64,000 nt of DNA from Symbiodinium natans (taxonomy: Eukaryota; Sar; Dinophyceae; Suessiales; Symbiodiniaceae). Below are positions 1-13,157 of this stretch, one piece after another; positions within the stretch are counted from its first letter, which is position 1, and every line of letters starts with the position of its first letter. Position numbers and translations under genes: made by a program. Where the stretch lies: contig CAJNDS010002729.1 in assembly GCA_905221605.1 (NCBI GenBank), positions 196,187 through 260,186 on the forward strand, in the 5' to 3' direction. The notes beneath the pieces were generated by a model, which saw nothing but the letters and a program-made list of their open reading frames with translations, did not search any database and had not been told where the DNA came from.

Positions 1-1
1 G

Positions 2-2737
2 GTGGAAGCTTTTAAAGCACGCTTGGTCAGTGTCAGCGCTGATGGCCATCGGGCGAACCAGAAGTGCATGCGCATCATGCAGCAGGACTTTCCTGCCCTG
101 AAGCTCCTCGTGCTGGATCGAGCCCACGAGATCAGGCGTGCTGCCCTTCCGATCAGTGTGCAGCAACATTTCCAGTCGTACTGGAACGACATCTTCGGGC
201 AGCCTGGCACGAAGCATGCCCTGATTCCGGATCTTCAGAACTCAGACGCATGGCAGCTTCGCTTCCTGCTGATCCAGAAAGAGCTGGTGAAACAGACTGG
301 CAGTGTCACGTCACTCGCCAACACACTGTCAACGAAGATTGAGCGAGCCACGAGGACATTGTCATTCGCCCGCCAGCGGTTTGACAGTGCAGCGTCACCG
401 CAGGCGAAGTTCGTCATGCTGTTGTTGCCCATTGCCTTGCTCCTGGCTTATCAGGCTGCGGACGAGCGCCTCGACAGCAGTGTCAGGCTGCGCTCGTCAA
501 GGCTGTTGCAGGCGCTGGACGGCGAACGGGCGCTGACCGCCGGCCTCAGCGCAGACTTTACCAATGAGGTCTTGAGCTTTGTGCGGCTTCATGATGCACA
601 GTCTCATGATCCCGCTCGAACTCTGCGGGAGAAGGACACGTTTGTCAACAGTGTCAGAGCGCTCTTCAGCCACGGCCTTGCATTGTCAGAAAACCCGGAC
701 GAAGATGATCCATGGCTTCTTCAATTTCAAGTTTTCATTTTTTATACGATGATACTAAGTTAGCCAGACTCACTCCCTGCAGCAAATTTAAAGACACAGA
801 TTTGCAAAAGCTGAGGATGAGGAGTGTCAGACCTACACTGTGCGAGCTGTGCGCACAGCCATGCAGGCTGGGACCATACAGTACGGCGACCGTGTACACA
901 CACTGTGGACACCTGTCACCAAGAGCCGCTGCCTTGAGGTGATGCGGTCCGTGCAAGCCTGTGTAGACGCAACTGTGGCCAGGGTCAATGTAGATGTGAA
1001 CCCCCGAGACTTGCAGACAGCGTTCGCTTGCTTTGACCTGGAGGCTTGGTGGAATGCCAAGCAGTCTCTTCAGCTTCACGACGATCCGGAACCGTGGCAG
1101 CACTGTCACAAGACCCTGATGGCTGCCTTCCGCTTGCTTTGCAAGGCTATGAGGTTGGAGAGGACGAAGTGTCAGGTGGAAGCAGAATTTGAGGCAGTGT
1201 TGGCGGAGCTACTTGAACCCTCCACACTTGCGGAAGTCCAGAAAGAGCAAGACTCCCGGATCCTGGGCTATGGTCGGCCGCTGAATGCCTGCGGTGGCGA
1301 GTTCTCTACACTGCCAGTGTTGGTTTCCTGGTATTGCTCTATTTTGGACGGAGAGTGTCAGGTGGAGCGCGACCTCAGCATGCTCAAAGCCATCCTGACC
1401 GAGCACAAAGGCAGCATGGACATCGATGGAGTCACAGTTGCCGAGCTGCTCGAACTCCGTCTCGACGGGCCCCAGTGTCAGGAAGACATCGCGAAGCAGA
1501 TCACGGGGCAGGACGTGGATCTGGGCGACGCCAACGTCAGGTCTGGTGGTGTCTTGCAGATGTCAGACTTTACCCGAGAGTGTCAGGCCCTGTACATCGA
1601 GAAATATGGCCGAAGGTTCCGGTGTTACAAGGAGCGGGCAGACAAGGGGCAAGCCAGAAAGAAGCGAGAAAACACTGTCGTCAGTTTCATGCGCAAGCAA
1701 AGACGAGCTGTCAGCAATTTGGTGAGAAGCTATGGTGAGGACTCTGCCTCCATGCAGGCGACCTGCCTGGCCATCGATCGAAAACACTTTGTGCAGCGTC
1801 AGGCAACAAAAATGGCCAGCAACCCTCAGTGGGACAATGCTCTCGCCAAGTTCCACAGGGTCACGTTGCAGAGGCAGACCGCCAACCAGAAAGCCAGAGC
1901 CCAACTACAGATGGGTCTTCCAGCAGACCGACCTGAGCTGCGCCGAGGCGACCTCTTGAAGGCAGACAGACGTCTGAGACACGACACCGACGTGCCTGTC
2001 TTGTCCCCGGAGGCAAAGGTCTTGGATGTCACCTTTGCGGGCATGGAGGATCCTCCGCTGCGAGGCCAGACGACTCGCCCTGCTCAGCCGGACACAGTGT
2101 CGTTTCAGGAGATGCTGAAGGCCACCATTGTCGTAGTCGATGATGTGCTGGCTGTGGAGCAGATGAGATCCGGGCGGCTTGGCCTATTCACATGGATGAA
2201 ATTATTTATTTACGAAAGCCCCAGAACTATGAGGTAATCAATCAGTAGTAAGTTCCAATCTTTTGGAGCGGTCCAGTGTTTTGCCTCAGGTCTGGACACT
2301 TGCTCATGTACATCACGGTTGTGGCCAAAGGTTTGGGCTTGGTGTCTTCGAAAGAATGGTTGAGTGGCACGCGCATGTCTCGTGTCCGCTTCTACAAGTC
2401 CGCCGTTAAAGAAGTGTCAGTTTCGCTGCACCTCACAGACACATTCTGGCAGAGTCACAGGGATGCAGCAAAAATTCTGAAACATTTCGCTCAACAAAGA
2501 GGCAGCTGTTGGAAGCTGACAGACCCGGAGGACGCTGCAGACATTGTCAGCGACTTGCCTACGCTTCATCGCTTCCTCTGCAGTGTTCGCAGGGTCTCCA
2601 GAGACCACGTGCCAGGCACGAGAAGAGGAGTAGGATCGGGGTGGCACCTGGGCATGGGTTCCAAGCTCCTAGACGCCGCAAAATTTAAGCGAGCTCGCAA
2701 TCGGAAATCAACGACAGCCGCGGCCAGAAACGGCTAG
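2..2737 (+). CDS. Transposase-like dinoflagellate protein, 5' partial, 3 exons
   Basis: The gene is open at the left edge. Exon 1 runs from 2 to about 730 (donor uncertain, 704-731), exon 2 from about 816 to 2233, exon 3 from 2290 to 2737 (TAG). The exon 2/3 join is firm: GT donor at 2234, AG at 2289, 56-nt phase-2 intron. The N-terminal part reads SADGHRANQK...LLVLDRAHEIRRA, like the D...H segment of hAT-type transposases. Exon 2 has DGECQVERDLSMLK, placed like the C-terminal dimerisation region (normally with SER and FS residues) of hAT enzymes. From memory of the group, such proteins are a large expanded family in dinoflagellates. I see no terminal inverted repeats, so activity cannot be claimed. 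The hAT assignment is weak inference; the gene model itself is well supported. Confidence 0.5.
2234..2289 (+). other. 56-nt GT-AG intron
   Basis: Exon 2 ends ATG AG and the next exon begins G TCT GGA, restoring an AGG codon. The upstream frame hits TAA just inside the intron. The intron starts GTAATC and ends CCTCAG followed by G. Confidence 0.75.
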
Positions 2738-3468
2738 TGTCACAGTGGGGCCTTTTTTTGTTACGAATTCTCAACACTCTATGATTACATTACCAGTCAT
2801 CCTTTGACAGCCAATGTGAAGTTCCAGATTCCTCGTTTATACTGTCGTGGCAGGAGTGGCACTGTCTGTTCTAGCTGTGCGTCTGTCGAACAGACCACGC
2901 GCCCGCGCCCAAAAATGAACAGTGTGCAAGTGCCATGGCAACATCGCAACTAATCCTGAACACCACACCCCACGAGAGTGACTGCCCCAACGCTTGCTTG
3001 CCTCAGACAGTGTGAGTCTCGTTTTCATTTAAGGGTTTAAACCAGACCACCAACCCTTAGTCTTAACCCTATCGGGAGCCCATGTATAAAAGACATCATT
3101 GCTGCGCCAGGTGGAGAACTTCGCGAAGGGCCTGCTCCGACATGCGAGGAACATTTCCTCTCATGTCGGACCAGGCACTTTACGAAAACTCCTGCCAGGC
3201 TGGCAGGGTTCGTTTTTCAAGTCAAGAATTGAATTGCCTTTGCGTGCTTGGGAACTGAATTCGTCAGGCGTTTTTCTTCTTTGGCTTCAGTGTCAGATGA
3301 AAGGCCTTGTGCCTCATCGCAGCAGCAGTGAGTTAGCTTGCCCTTAATCATCCATCGGTTCCACCAGGCAGACAGCTCAGAGGTCGGCTATCTGGACTGC
3401 AAGCTTCTGGCTGCAGGTTGCCAGAGGCCCAGTCTGCTGCTAGCTTTGCTTGCCTTCACTGTCGCATG
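2738..3468. other. Intergenic, no gene recognised
   Basis: A short open frame at 3099-3347 (+) has no recognisable domain. The stretch has scattered AGTGTCA words but no repeat array. The next feature is the palindrome pair beginning at 3469. Confidence 0.4.
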
Positions 3469-3562
3469 GTATTGGCTACCCCCCCTGGGGGGGTCCAATA
3501 CAGTGGCCGTCTTGCGCAAGACGGCCCCTGTATTGGCCCCCCCCAGGGAGGGTAGGCAATAC
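3469..3562. repeat. 94-bp near-perfect palindrome (cruciform or MITE-like)
   Basis: The arms of about 47 bp are centred on CTTGCGCAAG at 3511-3520. Both ends are GTATTG...CAATAC. Each arm also contains CCAATACAG next to GGCCGTCTTG. There are only a few mismatches and one single-base length difference in the C/G run. Confidence 0.8.
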
Positions 3563-3589
3563 GTTATGAATTGGTGCCACATCTTGAGT

Positions 3590-3665
3590 GTATTGGCCCC
3601 CCCCAAACAACATGTCCAATACGGTGGCCATCTTGCGCAAGACGGCCCCTGTATTGGGCCACCCC
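3590..3665. repeat. Second, diverged copy of the palindrome module
   Basis: It is centred on another CTTGCGCAAG at 3632-3641, with the same CAAGACGGCCCCTGTATTGG right arm as the first copy. The outer left arm has diverged, so only about 21 bp per arm pair well. Confidence 0.65.
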
Positions 3666-3708
3666 AGCGAAAAGTTTTAGTCAGAGGCCCCAGTGTGTGA
3701 GCCGAGCC

Positions 3709-6700
3709 ATGACGAGAGCAAAGGCAGAGCCTAAGCAGGCAGGTGTGCCGAGAAAGCCGGCCTTCAGGGAGAAGAGTGCTGACCAGTGTGACAAAGAAGC
3801 TGCAGCTCTCGCAGCCTTCACGCAGCCGGTGAAGCCGACGAGCGCAGCCCCAGTGTCAGCAGCCACGTGTGAAGTTTGGAGTGTTTTCTTGAGGGTCCCA
3901 AACCTGCTTGGTCACGGGATGCGGCATCAGGTAAGCCAGAGGAGGGATCGAGGGGTGTAGCAAGGCTTGGGGATGCACGTTTCGGCCGTGTTTGCTTGGA
4001 GTACAGGGGTTCGGGGAACGACTTGGTTTCATGGGCTTTGGCTTGTGTTGCAGGACTTGAGTCTGTGATAGATTGCTGTTTGACACGGGGCCCAATTCAC
4101 GACGAACTTTCCTTGACTTGGTCCGAGCTGTCAGCAAGATACACAGTGTCAAGTTGGGTTTCTTTGTGGACTGTGTCAACCGAGGCATGTTCTTCGGATA
4201 CGGTTGTGCCAGTGGGAAAGCTGCCCGAAATCGTCCTGGAACCGAAGGGGTTGGTCGATGTGCCCGAGCTGCCGAGTGCGGAGAAGGCGAAGGGTCTGGG
4301 AAGCCTTGACATCATGAAGAACATTGTCAGGTATGCTACTCTGCTTTCATTAAGGGCATCCAAAGTGTCATGTTCAGACTCTGCAAGGAAACCTCCTTTG
4401 TGCGAACCGATCTGCCGTGCTTTAGCCAAGGTGCATTGTCACCTGCCGATTGCTTTGAAGCTGAAGGAGGAGGAGCGGCTCAGAGATCTTTCCCCGCTGT
4501 CTATCCACCGCGAGACTTCTGACGGAGGATTCCGAGAAGCATGGCACCTTGACAACTATCGCGACAGTGTCAAGTCCCGTGGCATGTATGAAGCGGGCGG
4601 ATCTCTTTACTGGCTCGACGCGATAGTGTCAATGGGTGGGTGGTCCCGGGATGTCGTCCTTGCAGAGGAGCCCTCCTGGGAGGAGGTGTTGGAAGCCGAG
4701 CGCGTTCTCATGCCAGAGACGCGGGCGAAGGAGGACATGTACTTTTCAGATCCGTTCTTGGCATACACAGTGTCAAGGACCTCCCCGGATGGAACCAAGT
4801 GGCCTTCGAACCTGAGGGTCATGAAGCGCCTTGTCCATCTGTATGCCTGGTACACGGCCATGACAAGAGCGTTGGCCGAGTCCAAGTCGGACAGGGTTCG
4901 GGCCCTGCACTACATGGCACTCACAGTGTCAATCCGTGTGTACCACCACACCGGAAACGATGCCGAGCAGACCGAGCACTTCATCTTGAAGTCGCTTCAG
5001 AACAGCGAGAAGGTCAGACTCGGCTCGGCAGGTGACAGCTCCTGGCCTGCAACATGGCACACATCAGTGTCAGTCACGTCAGCAACATGATGCATCATGT
5101 CTAGGCACTGTGTCGTCCTTCTTCCAACAAAGGTTTCCACACGTGGGCCAGGAAGCTGCACGCCATTATGGAGAAGTGTCAGGACATGACCCAGCCCAAA
5201 CTGCTGCAGCTGTTGACGGACAAGGGCCTGAAGTACAATGGGTCCAATGTCAACCGCAGAATGATGCTTGCGGCACAGTCGCTGGCCGGGTACATGGCAC
5301 AGAACCCTGCTCTTGAGCGAGTCCTGGTGTCAGTCCAGATGGAGTTTGGCCGCGACGTTTGGTCGAGCGGGTACAACAAGATCGGCAGGGTCATGCAGAT
5401 CGTGTCGAAAGCAACTGCACTCTGGAACAACCCGGACCTCAGTGTCGAGTTTGTCCTGGAGTTTGTGTTGCAGTACAGCCTTGGCATGTTGCGGCGCGGC
5501 ACTGTGCAGCCCAAGTTTTTCTCTTCGACGGCCATTGAGAATGGAGAGGGTGGTGGGTGGACCATTGCCACCTGTGTCAAGGCCTACTTGGCGAGCTACA
5601 TCATGAAGATTGCCACGACTGCGGCTGAGAAAGAGGCCGCCATGCTCGGCCGTGCCACCGGGCCCACACCGAAGAAGGACACCAAGGAAGCAATCGAGAA
5701 GGTCTGGCTGCCGTTGCTTTTCCACAAGAATTGCCCCCCGAGCCAGGAAGACCAGTGTGAAGGCGTGGCAGACTTGGAAGAAGCGGAAGACTCAGTGACG
5801 ACAGAGGTCCTGCCCGAGCACACGGACACAGTGTCAGAAGACAGCCTGGCCGCGATCACCGCCAGCTTGCCCAAGGCAGGCAAGCAAGCGGTCGAGCTCC
5901 TCCACGACCTCTTCGAGGCGGAGCACGAGAACCAGCTCAAGAAGACAGTGTCAGAGTCAGATCCGGCCAAGTGTTTGCTGGAGAACACAGAGTCAAAGAA
6001 TGAGCTGGCCAAGATCTTTCGCAGCATGGTGGCTGGGCTTTGTGCTGGCACAGTGTCAATTGGCTCCGCCGACCCACCAGTGTCAATTCGGCAGCTGGCG
6101 AGACAGCACTCGAACCCAGAAGAGCCGAAGCATGAGACGACAGTGTCAGAGGAGGAGCGGAAGGAGACGTGGGCTTCGGCCCAAGCCGTGCGGAAGAAGC
6201 GGTGTCAGTTGATTTTGTGGACCGGAAAATCTCCAGAATCCCTGAGAACCCTCCTGGACAAGTGTCAGGCCAGCGCCTTCGAGGGGAAGATCAACGAGAG
6301 CCACAGGCTCTGGGTCTTCAGCAGTGACCTGGCGCTGGAGGCGAAGGGGAGTTGGCAGAGAACGCCTGCTTTGGTGCCCGACAGTGTCACGGCAGTGTTT
6401 CAATGCCTGGAGAAGTACCCCATGAAGGAACACGACATTGTCCTGTGCTTCGACGGCTGCGCCCCTGACAACAAGAGTGTCTTGAGGCAAGGTTTGGGTG
6501 ACAGTGCCAAGCTGAACGAGTTCGTCCTTCTTTACTCGTCTCGGCCAAGAGAGGCTCGCCATCGAAAGATCTTTTGTGCGGCAGCAAAGGTGGAGGTGGC
6601 AGTGATGAAGCTTCACGTGCCCAAAGTTCGCTTCGCTGTGAAGACACGGACCGACGACTACATGCCCCCGACAGTGTCAGCCTCAGGGAGCAAGAAGAAT

Positions 6701-7385
6701 GCGAAGAAACTGACGACACACGATTTGACCATGGTGGGCCTCCCCGCAGTGTCAGGCCGGCCGTTGATGCCATCCATGGAGAAGGCAAAGGCCTTTGACT
6801 GCGACGAGCCGCCGAAGTTCCGCGGCTCAGCTTGCCCAGTGTTTTGGGCTGAGAGCAAGTCCGCGGAGGTGTGGGAGACACTGCTGGAGGTCCTGAATAT
6901 CGGCAGTGTCATCGACTTGACCGCTGGCAGTGGTTGCCTGGCAAGCGTCTGCTTGTCAAGCGACATTGCGTACGTCGGTGTCACCAGGAACCAGGTGCAC
7001 CACAGCTGGCTGGTCAATGTCATGGACAGGGAGTCCTTACGACTCCTGGCAGACAGCAACCTGAAAGAAAATTGGAATATTGTCAAATTGACATTGTCAA
7101 ACTACTGTCAGTTGATACCCTCCAGAAGTTCTGGATTGAAACAATAGAATAATTGTAATTTTCACCAGTGGCCAGAATAAATTTAACAATCATCGTTGTA
7201 ATAGTGAGAATAATAAAATAATATAAGTGCGGCGTCCGGCATCATGCCACTGAGGCGACAGTGTCATCTACGACGAGGACCTCTCCGCCATGATCACGAA
7301 GCATTTCCAGGAGGTGCTGGCAGAGCTCAACGACGCCGAGCTCCAGGAAGACGAGGAGGAGGACTCTGACGCTGAAGCTTCCTAG
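3709..7385 (+). CDS. Large unknown dinoflagellate protein with methyltransferase-like GSG motif and acidic tail
   Basis: ATG at 3709 (MTRAKAEPKQAG) opens a probable first exon to about 3880. A likely intron ends at AG 4053. The next exon runs to 5031. The following intron, 5032-5132, is firm: GT-AG, 101 nt, phase 1. The long exon from 5133 reads through to TAG at 7147 if unspliced. Near its end it has VIDLTAGSGCLA...YVGVTRNQVHHSW, resembling SAM-methyltransferase motif I (DxxxGSG) in a family common in dinoflagellates. A better ending is a splice from about 7053 to about 7258. That joins LLADS to VIYDEDLSAMITKH and an acidic tail QEDEEEDSDAEAS ending at TAG 7385; GACAG is repeated at both borders. 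Substrate and role are unknown; a methyltransferase activity is not shown. Confidence 0.55.
5032..5132 (+). other. 101-nt GT-AG intron
   Basis: The exon ends TCGGCAG and the intron starts GTGACAG. It ends CAACAAAG followed by GTTTCC. The join makes LGSAG-FHTWARKLH and moves the frame correctly into the long downstream exon. Confidence 0.75.
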
Positions 7386-7805
7386 GCCGCTAGACTGATT
7401 GAACAGGGTTACGTTAGAAGATATGAGACTGTTCAAGTTGTGTTCCAAGCTTTGCCCGGTCGATTGCCTTATTCTCTCCCAAGGTCAGTGTCGCTGATCC
7501 GTTCCGTGATCTGGGAGGAACCACAGTGACCCGAGTGACGCTCTAACTGTGTCAATTTGTGAATGATGGCGTCGAGCCACGCCCGTGCCGTGCTTTGCTT
7601 AGAATCTTGCTGTAGGTCTGGGCTGAAGATGCCAAGTGGGAGTAACGCATACTCACCAGGATGTGTAGTGAACAACTGATCAACATTTTACCTAGCAGCC
7701 CGAGTAAGTCGACATAGGGTGGCGGTGGTGGTGCGGTAGTTTTCGAGTACCATGCAGCAGTAGTCGTGGTGTAGCAGTCGCACGATGAGTTCGTTTTCAT
7801 CACAT
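7386..7805. other. Intergenic, no gene recognised
   Basis: Low-complexity transition between the acidic 3' exon and the triplet arrays. No frame on either strand has a recognisable domain. Confidence 0.4.
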
Positions 7806-8019
7806 TCGTATTAATAGCAGTCGTAGTAGTCTACTAGTCTCCAGGAGTAGTAGTAAGTAGTACTAGTACTAGTACTAGAAGTAGTAGTAGTAGTAGGAGT
7901 AGTAGTAGTAGTAGCAGTACTAGTAGTACTAGTAGTACTAGTAGTACTAGTAGTACTAGTAGTACTAGTAGTACTAGTAGTACTAGTAGTACTAGTAGTA
8001 CTAGTAGTACTAGTAGTAC

Positions 8020-8050
<31 letters not shown>

Positions 8051-8190
8051 CGTCGTCGTCGTCGTCGTACTAGTAGTAGTAGTACTAGTAGTAGTCGTAT
8101 TCGTAGTAGTCGTACTAGTCGTCGCAGTAGTCGTAGTCGTACTAGTCGTACTAGTCGTCGTCGTAGTAGTAGTAGTAGTAGTAGTTGTAC
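7806..8190. repeat. TAG/GTA triplet array with nested 9-bp unit
   Basis: Imperfect GTA/TAG triplets. From about 7920 to 8025 a regular 9-bp unit TAGTAGTAC is repeated head to tail. CGT triplets replace some units at 8050-8160. Long open frames of Ser/Thr or Leu here are artefacts of the repeat. Confidence 0.9.
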
Positions 8191-8205
8191 ACAGTGACAG
8201 GTTTG

Positions 8206-8208
<3 letters not shown>

Positions 8209-8251
<43 letters not shown>
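8209..8251. repeat. GA dinucleotide array
   Basis: About 21 GA units, followed by purine-rich sequence to about 8320. Confidence 0.9.
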
Positions 8252-8254
<3 letters not shown>

Positions 8255-8325
8255 GATGGGGAGAGAGAAAGAGTGAAAGATTGAAAGAGAGGGAACGAGT
8301 GACAGAAGGAGACGACCACAACAAC

Positions 8326-8335
8326 AACAACAACA

Positions 8336-8369
<34 letters not shown>

Positions 8370-8610
8370 TTATTACTACTGCTACTACTACTATTACTAA
8401 TTACCATTAGTACTGCGAGGACTACGACGACTACTAGTACTGCTACTACTTCTACTACTACTTCTACGACTAGTACTACTACTAGAACTACTGGTACTAC
8501 TGCTACTTGAACTACTACAAGCAGTAGTATGAAGTACTAGTACCAGTACCAGCAATACTAGGAGTCCAGCTCGTAGTACTACTACTGCTATTCTTACTAC
8601 TAATAGTACC
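8326..8610. repeat. CAA then CTA triplet array (degenerate)
   Basis: A short CAA run gives way to CTA/TAC triplets. These decay rightward with interspersed TAGTACT and end near 8610. Confidence 0.8.
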
Positions 8611-9300
8611 TGGGTTGTGCTTTCGGCTTTTTTTCGTTTTTCTGGGGGAGGGGAGAGGGAGGGCAGGGCAGGCCGATAAATCTTCCCGAACTTGGGCAGG
8701 AGACAAACTTGCCACAGTGTTACCTTCAATAGGCTCGGTCTACGTCTGCCTTCCGTGCAAAGACGAGTCGTTTGGCCCCAGAGCTAAGTTACCCCTAAGT
8801 GTAAACCCAAGTGCCCGAAGTGTAACCTTGTCAGTCAAAGTAGGCACCTGACCGTGAAAATCACAGTGTCAACCCTAACCCACCCGATTTGCCTGCCATG
8901 TCTTCGCTGGCAGGCTTCCAGATGACAAAATTCGACCGCGCAGGGCCACAGTGTCAGCGCATCATATCATAAGTTTTTAATAAAAAACAAGGGGTCCGGT
9001 GGACCCCTAATGCTTAGATGGGGTCCGGTGGACCCCGGGAGCCCCAGAATAACATTCAGTATCAATGCCTAACATTGTCAGAAAGTTTACACAGTGTCGC
9101 TAGTTACCCTCAACCCTAAACCCCTAAAACCCTAAACTCATTAGTACGAGTCTAGTACTACCAGCGCTGCTAACGAGTAAGGAATGACGAAGTATTAATT
9201 TACTAACTACTCAGTGCTAACTATTCACTACTAGCTGACAAGTAACGACTCAGTAGTAATAACTAACTACTGTTAATTTCTAGCTAGTACGAACTAGTAC
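8611..9300. other. Intergenic with two small hairpins
   Basis: No gene recognised. Two hairpins with GGGGTCC/GGACCCC stems and GGT loops lie at 8991-9007 and about 9020-9036, after an AT-rich stretch. Their function is unknown. Short CCCTAAA-like words appear at 9110-9135. Confidence 0.45.
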
Positions 9301-9304
9301 CGAC

Positions 9305-10675
<1,371 letters not shown>

Positions 10676-10724
10676 TTTGGACTAGTACTGGCAGTAGTAC
10701 TCAGTATTAGATTAGTACCGGGGG

Positions 10725-11780
10725 TTAAATTCCTGCACAGTTACAATCCGCACCCACACCGCACCCGTCACAAGTAGCAAGCAGTTCAGAGAGAAGTTTG
10801 GGGTGGTTGGGATTAAATTCCTGCACAGTTACAACCCGCACCCACAACGCACCCGTCAGAACTAGCAAGCAGTTCGGTGAGAAGTTTGGGGTCATTGGGG
10901 GTTAAATTCCTGCACAGTTACAATCCGCGCCCAAAACGCACCCGTCACGTGTAGCTAAACATTCCTGCACAGTTACAATCCGCACCCAAAACGCACCCGT
11001 CACAAGTAGCGAGCAGCTCGGAGAGAAGTTCGGAGTCGTTGGGGGTTTTTCCTGCACAGTTGCAATCCGCACCCGAAACGCACCCGTCACGAGCAGCAAG
11101 CAGTTCGGAAGGAAGTTTGGGGTTGTTGGGGGTTAAATTCCTGCACAGTTACAATCCGCACCCACAACGCACCCGTAAGAACTAGCAAGCAGTTCGGAGA
11201 GAAGTTTGGGGTCATTGGGGGTTAAATTCCTGCACAGTTACAATCCGCACCCACAACGCACCCGTCACGAGTAGCGATCATTTCGGAGAGAAGTTCAGAG
11301 TCGTTGGGGGTTAAATTCCTGCACCGTTACAATCCGCACCCACACCGCACCCGTCACAAGTAGCAAGCAGTTCAGAGAGAAGTTTGGGGTGGCTGGGGGT
11401 TAAATTCCTGCACAGTTACAATCCGCACCCACAACGCACCCGTAAGAACTAGCAAGCAGTTCGGAGAGAAGTTTGGGGTCATTGGGGGTTAAATTCCTGC
11501 ACAGTTACAATCCGCACCCACAACGCACCCGTCACGAGTAGCAAGCGGTTCGGAGAGAAGTTTGGGGTCGTTGGGGGTTAAATTCCTGCACAGTTACAAT
11601 CCGCACCCAAAACGCACCCGTCACAAGTAGCAAGCAGTTCGGAGAGTCGTTTGGGGTCGTTGGGGTTAAATTCCTGCACAGTTACAATCCGCACCCAAAA
11701 CGAACCCGTCACGAGTAGCAAGCAGTTCGGAGAGAAGTTTGGGGTCTTCCTGCACAGTTACAATCCGCACCCACAACGCA
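10725..11780. repeat. 89-bp minisatellite, about 13 copies
   Basis: The landmark CCTGCACAGTTACAATCCGC recurs near 10732, 10820, 10909, 10963, 11051, 11140, 11229, 11318, 11407, 11496, 11585, 11673 and 11749. Spacing is 88-89 bp apart from one short unit of about 54 bp and a last one of about 76 bp. Units also share GCACCCGTCAC and AGCAAGCAGTTCGGAGAGAA. No coding role is apparent. Confidence 0.95.
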
Positions 11781-12335
11781 GATGAGGAGCAAGCGCTGTA
11801 GAATCAAAGGTTTGAAGTCGTTGGTGCCGAGAAAGGCGACTCAAGGAACAGTCAGAAACCGCAACCAAAGACACCGGTGATCATGAGCAGGTCGTGTTGA
11901 GCGAAGTATCAGGCCATTAAATAATCAATATAACAATTGAGCCCGCGCCCACCAAGCAGTTTTGAATAACATTGGCGTTCAAACTCACAGTTGCTTTCCA
12001 CACCCCACAACGGTCGTCGTCATCAGGTTTGCTGTCAGTGAGAGTAAATTAAAGTAACCGTCGTGACATGTCAGCCACCGGTACTGTTGGTGCAGGAACA
12101 AATGAATTCAATAATAATTTAATGATACTGTCAGCAGGCAACACTTGGCAGTCCAGCCCAGATGGAAAGCCAAGCAGGGAGCGCCAATCTTGACATGGCC
12201 TGGCGCACATAAAAAAGCGAAGAGCGTTCTGCAGTGCCACGACGTGAGGCCGCTCATGCCCATGAATTTGAATCGAAAGCTTTCAGTGTCAACATGATGA
12301 AAGTCCTTGTTGCTGTTTAGGCTTAGGGTTTCCAA
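11781..12335. other. Intergenic, no gene recognised
   Basis: Unique sequence between the minisatellite and the next coding segment. No domain is visible in any frame. Confidence 0.4.
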
Positions 12336-12383
12336 GCTGCAGCAAAGAATCTGGTGAAAAAGGCACAGAAAGTGTCAGCGGCC

Positions 12384-12870
12384 ATGACCTTCTATGCCGC
12401 TTTGGTCGACACGGAGCAGAGCTTCCTTCCAGAGTCCTTTGTCTTCGCCAAGGGCACGAAGCTGCATAGCTCTGAGATGGATGCGGTTTTCGCGTCTCGG
12501 AAGCAGGCAGTGCGAGACTGATCCCTTCCAAGTCGGTTGTCTTGAGTGCAACAATGAGGGAGGGAGCGTCAGAGCATGACAGTGTCATGTTTAACTGTAC
12601 AAGTCCAGACGTGCCTCCCAATCCGGCTGCAAGGATCTCATCAGTGCCACTGCGAAGAAGGCCGGAATGTCGATTTCCATGGATGGCGAGCGCCGTCTCG
12701 ACTTGGACAAAGCGTCCACTCACAAGATTTCCAAGATTTTGGGCAAGAAGGTCATTGTCAAGGTGGACCTCAGCCCGATGGCCCAGAGGGAGTTCAGCAG
12801 TGGAAGGGTTTCTCCAGTGGGCGGTGGGATCTTCTTTCGATTGGTCACGGACATCGAGCACAGCACCTAG
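12384..12870 (+). CDS. Hypothetical protein, two exon-like segments
   Basis: Segment one starts at ATG 12384 and reads MTFYAALVDTEQSFLPESF to a TGA at 12519-12521. The same frame is open upstream to about 12340 (KNLVKKAQKVSAA), so a 5' extension is possible. Segment two, in another frame, reads KDLISATAKKAGMSISMDG and then KASTHKISKILGKKVIVKVD to TAG at 12870. The two are probably exons of one gene separated by a short intron near 12515-12620; I could not fix the splice sites. They may belong with the downstream frame at 13158, since all lie on the + strand with the same word bias. No family is recognised. Confidence 0.35.
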
Positions 12871-12939
12871 GCTTTCCAGTCAGAAGCATTGCCAACCCAA
12901 GGCTAAGGTAGTGCGGCACACTCCAGTGTCCCTGCTTCT

Positions 12940-13120
12940 GAGAGAGACGATCGGGGAGGGAGGAAGGGAAAACGTAATAAGGGAGAGAGAGAGAGAGGCA
13001 GTAATAAGAGAGAGAGAGAGGGAGGGAAAACCAAAAAGATAGAGCGAGCGAGAGAGATAGAGAGGGATGCAGAAGAGTGAAGAGGGAAAGAGAAGCAGAA
13101 AGACGGAGAAAGAGGGACGG
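12940..13120. repeat. Purine-rich GA/GGA tract
   Basis: Degenerate GAGA/GGAA sequence about 180 bp long, almost pyrimidine-free on the + strand. Minus-strand Ser/Leu-rich frames here are artefacts. Confidence 0.7.
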
Positions 13121-13157
13121 ATAGCATTGGGCAACCATTGCGCAATCTGGGCCAGGC

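Noticed and set aside
6146-6881. Minus-strand frames of 140-160 residues
   Set aside because: Antisense shadows of the long + strand exon 5,133-7,147.
7811-8407. Open frames rich in Ser, Thr or Leu
   Set aside because: Direct result of triplet and GA repeats; no unique protein-like sequence.
8991-9037. Bacterial-type terminator hairpins
   Set aside because: Strong stems but in dinoflagellate nuclear DNA without a T run; kept only as hairpins.
10725-11780. CRISPR array
   Set aside because: Units are contiguous 89-bp repeats with no unique spacers, in eukaryotic sequence.
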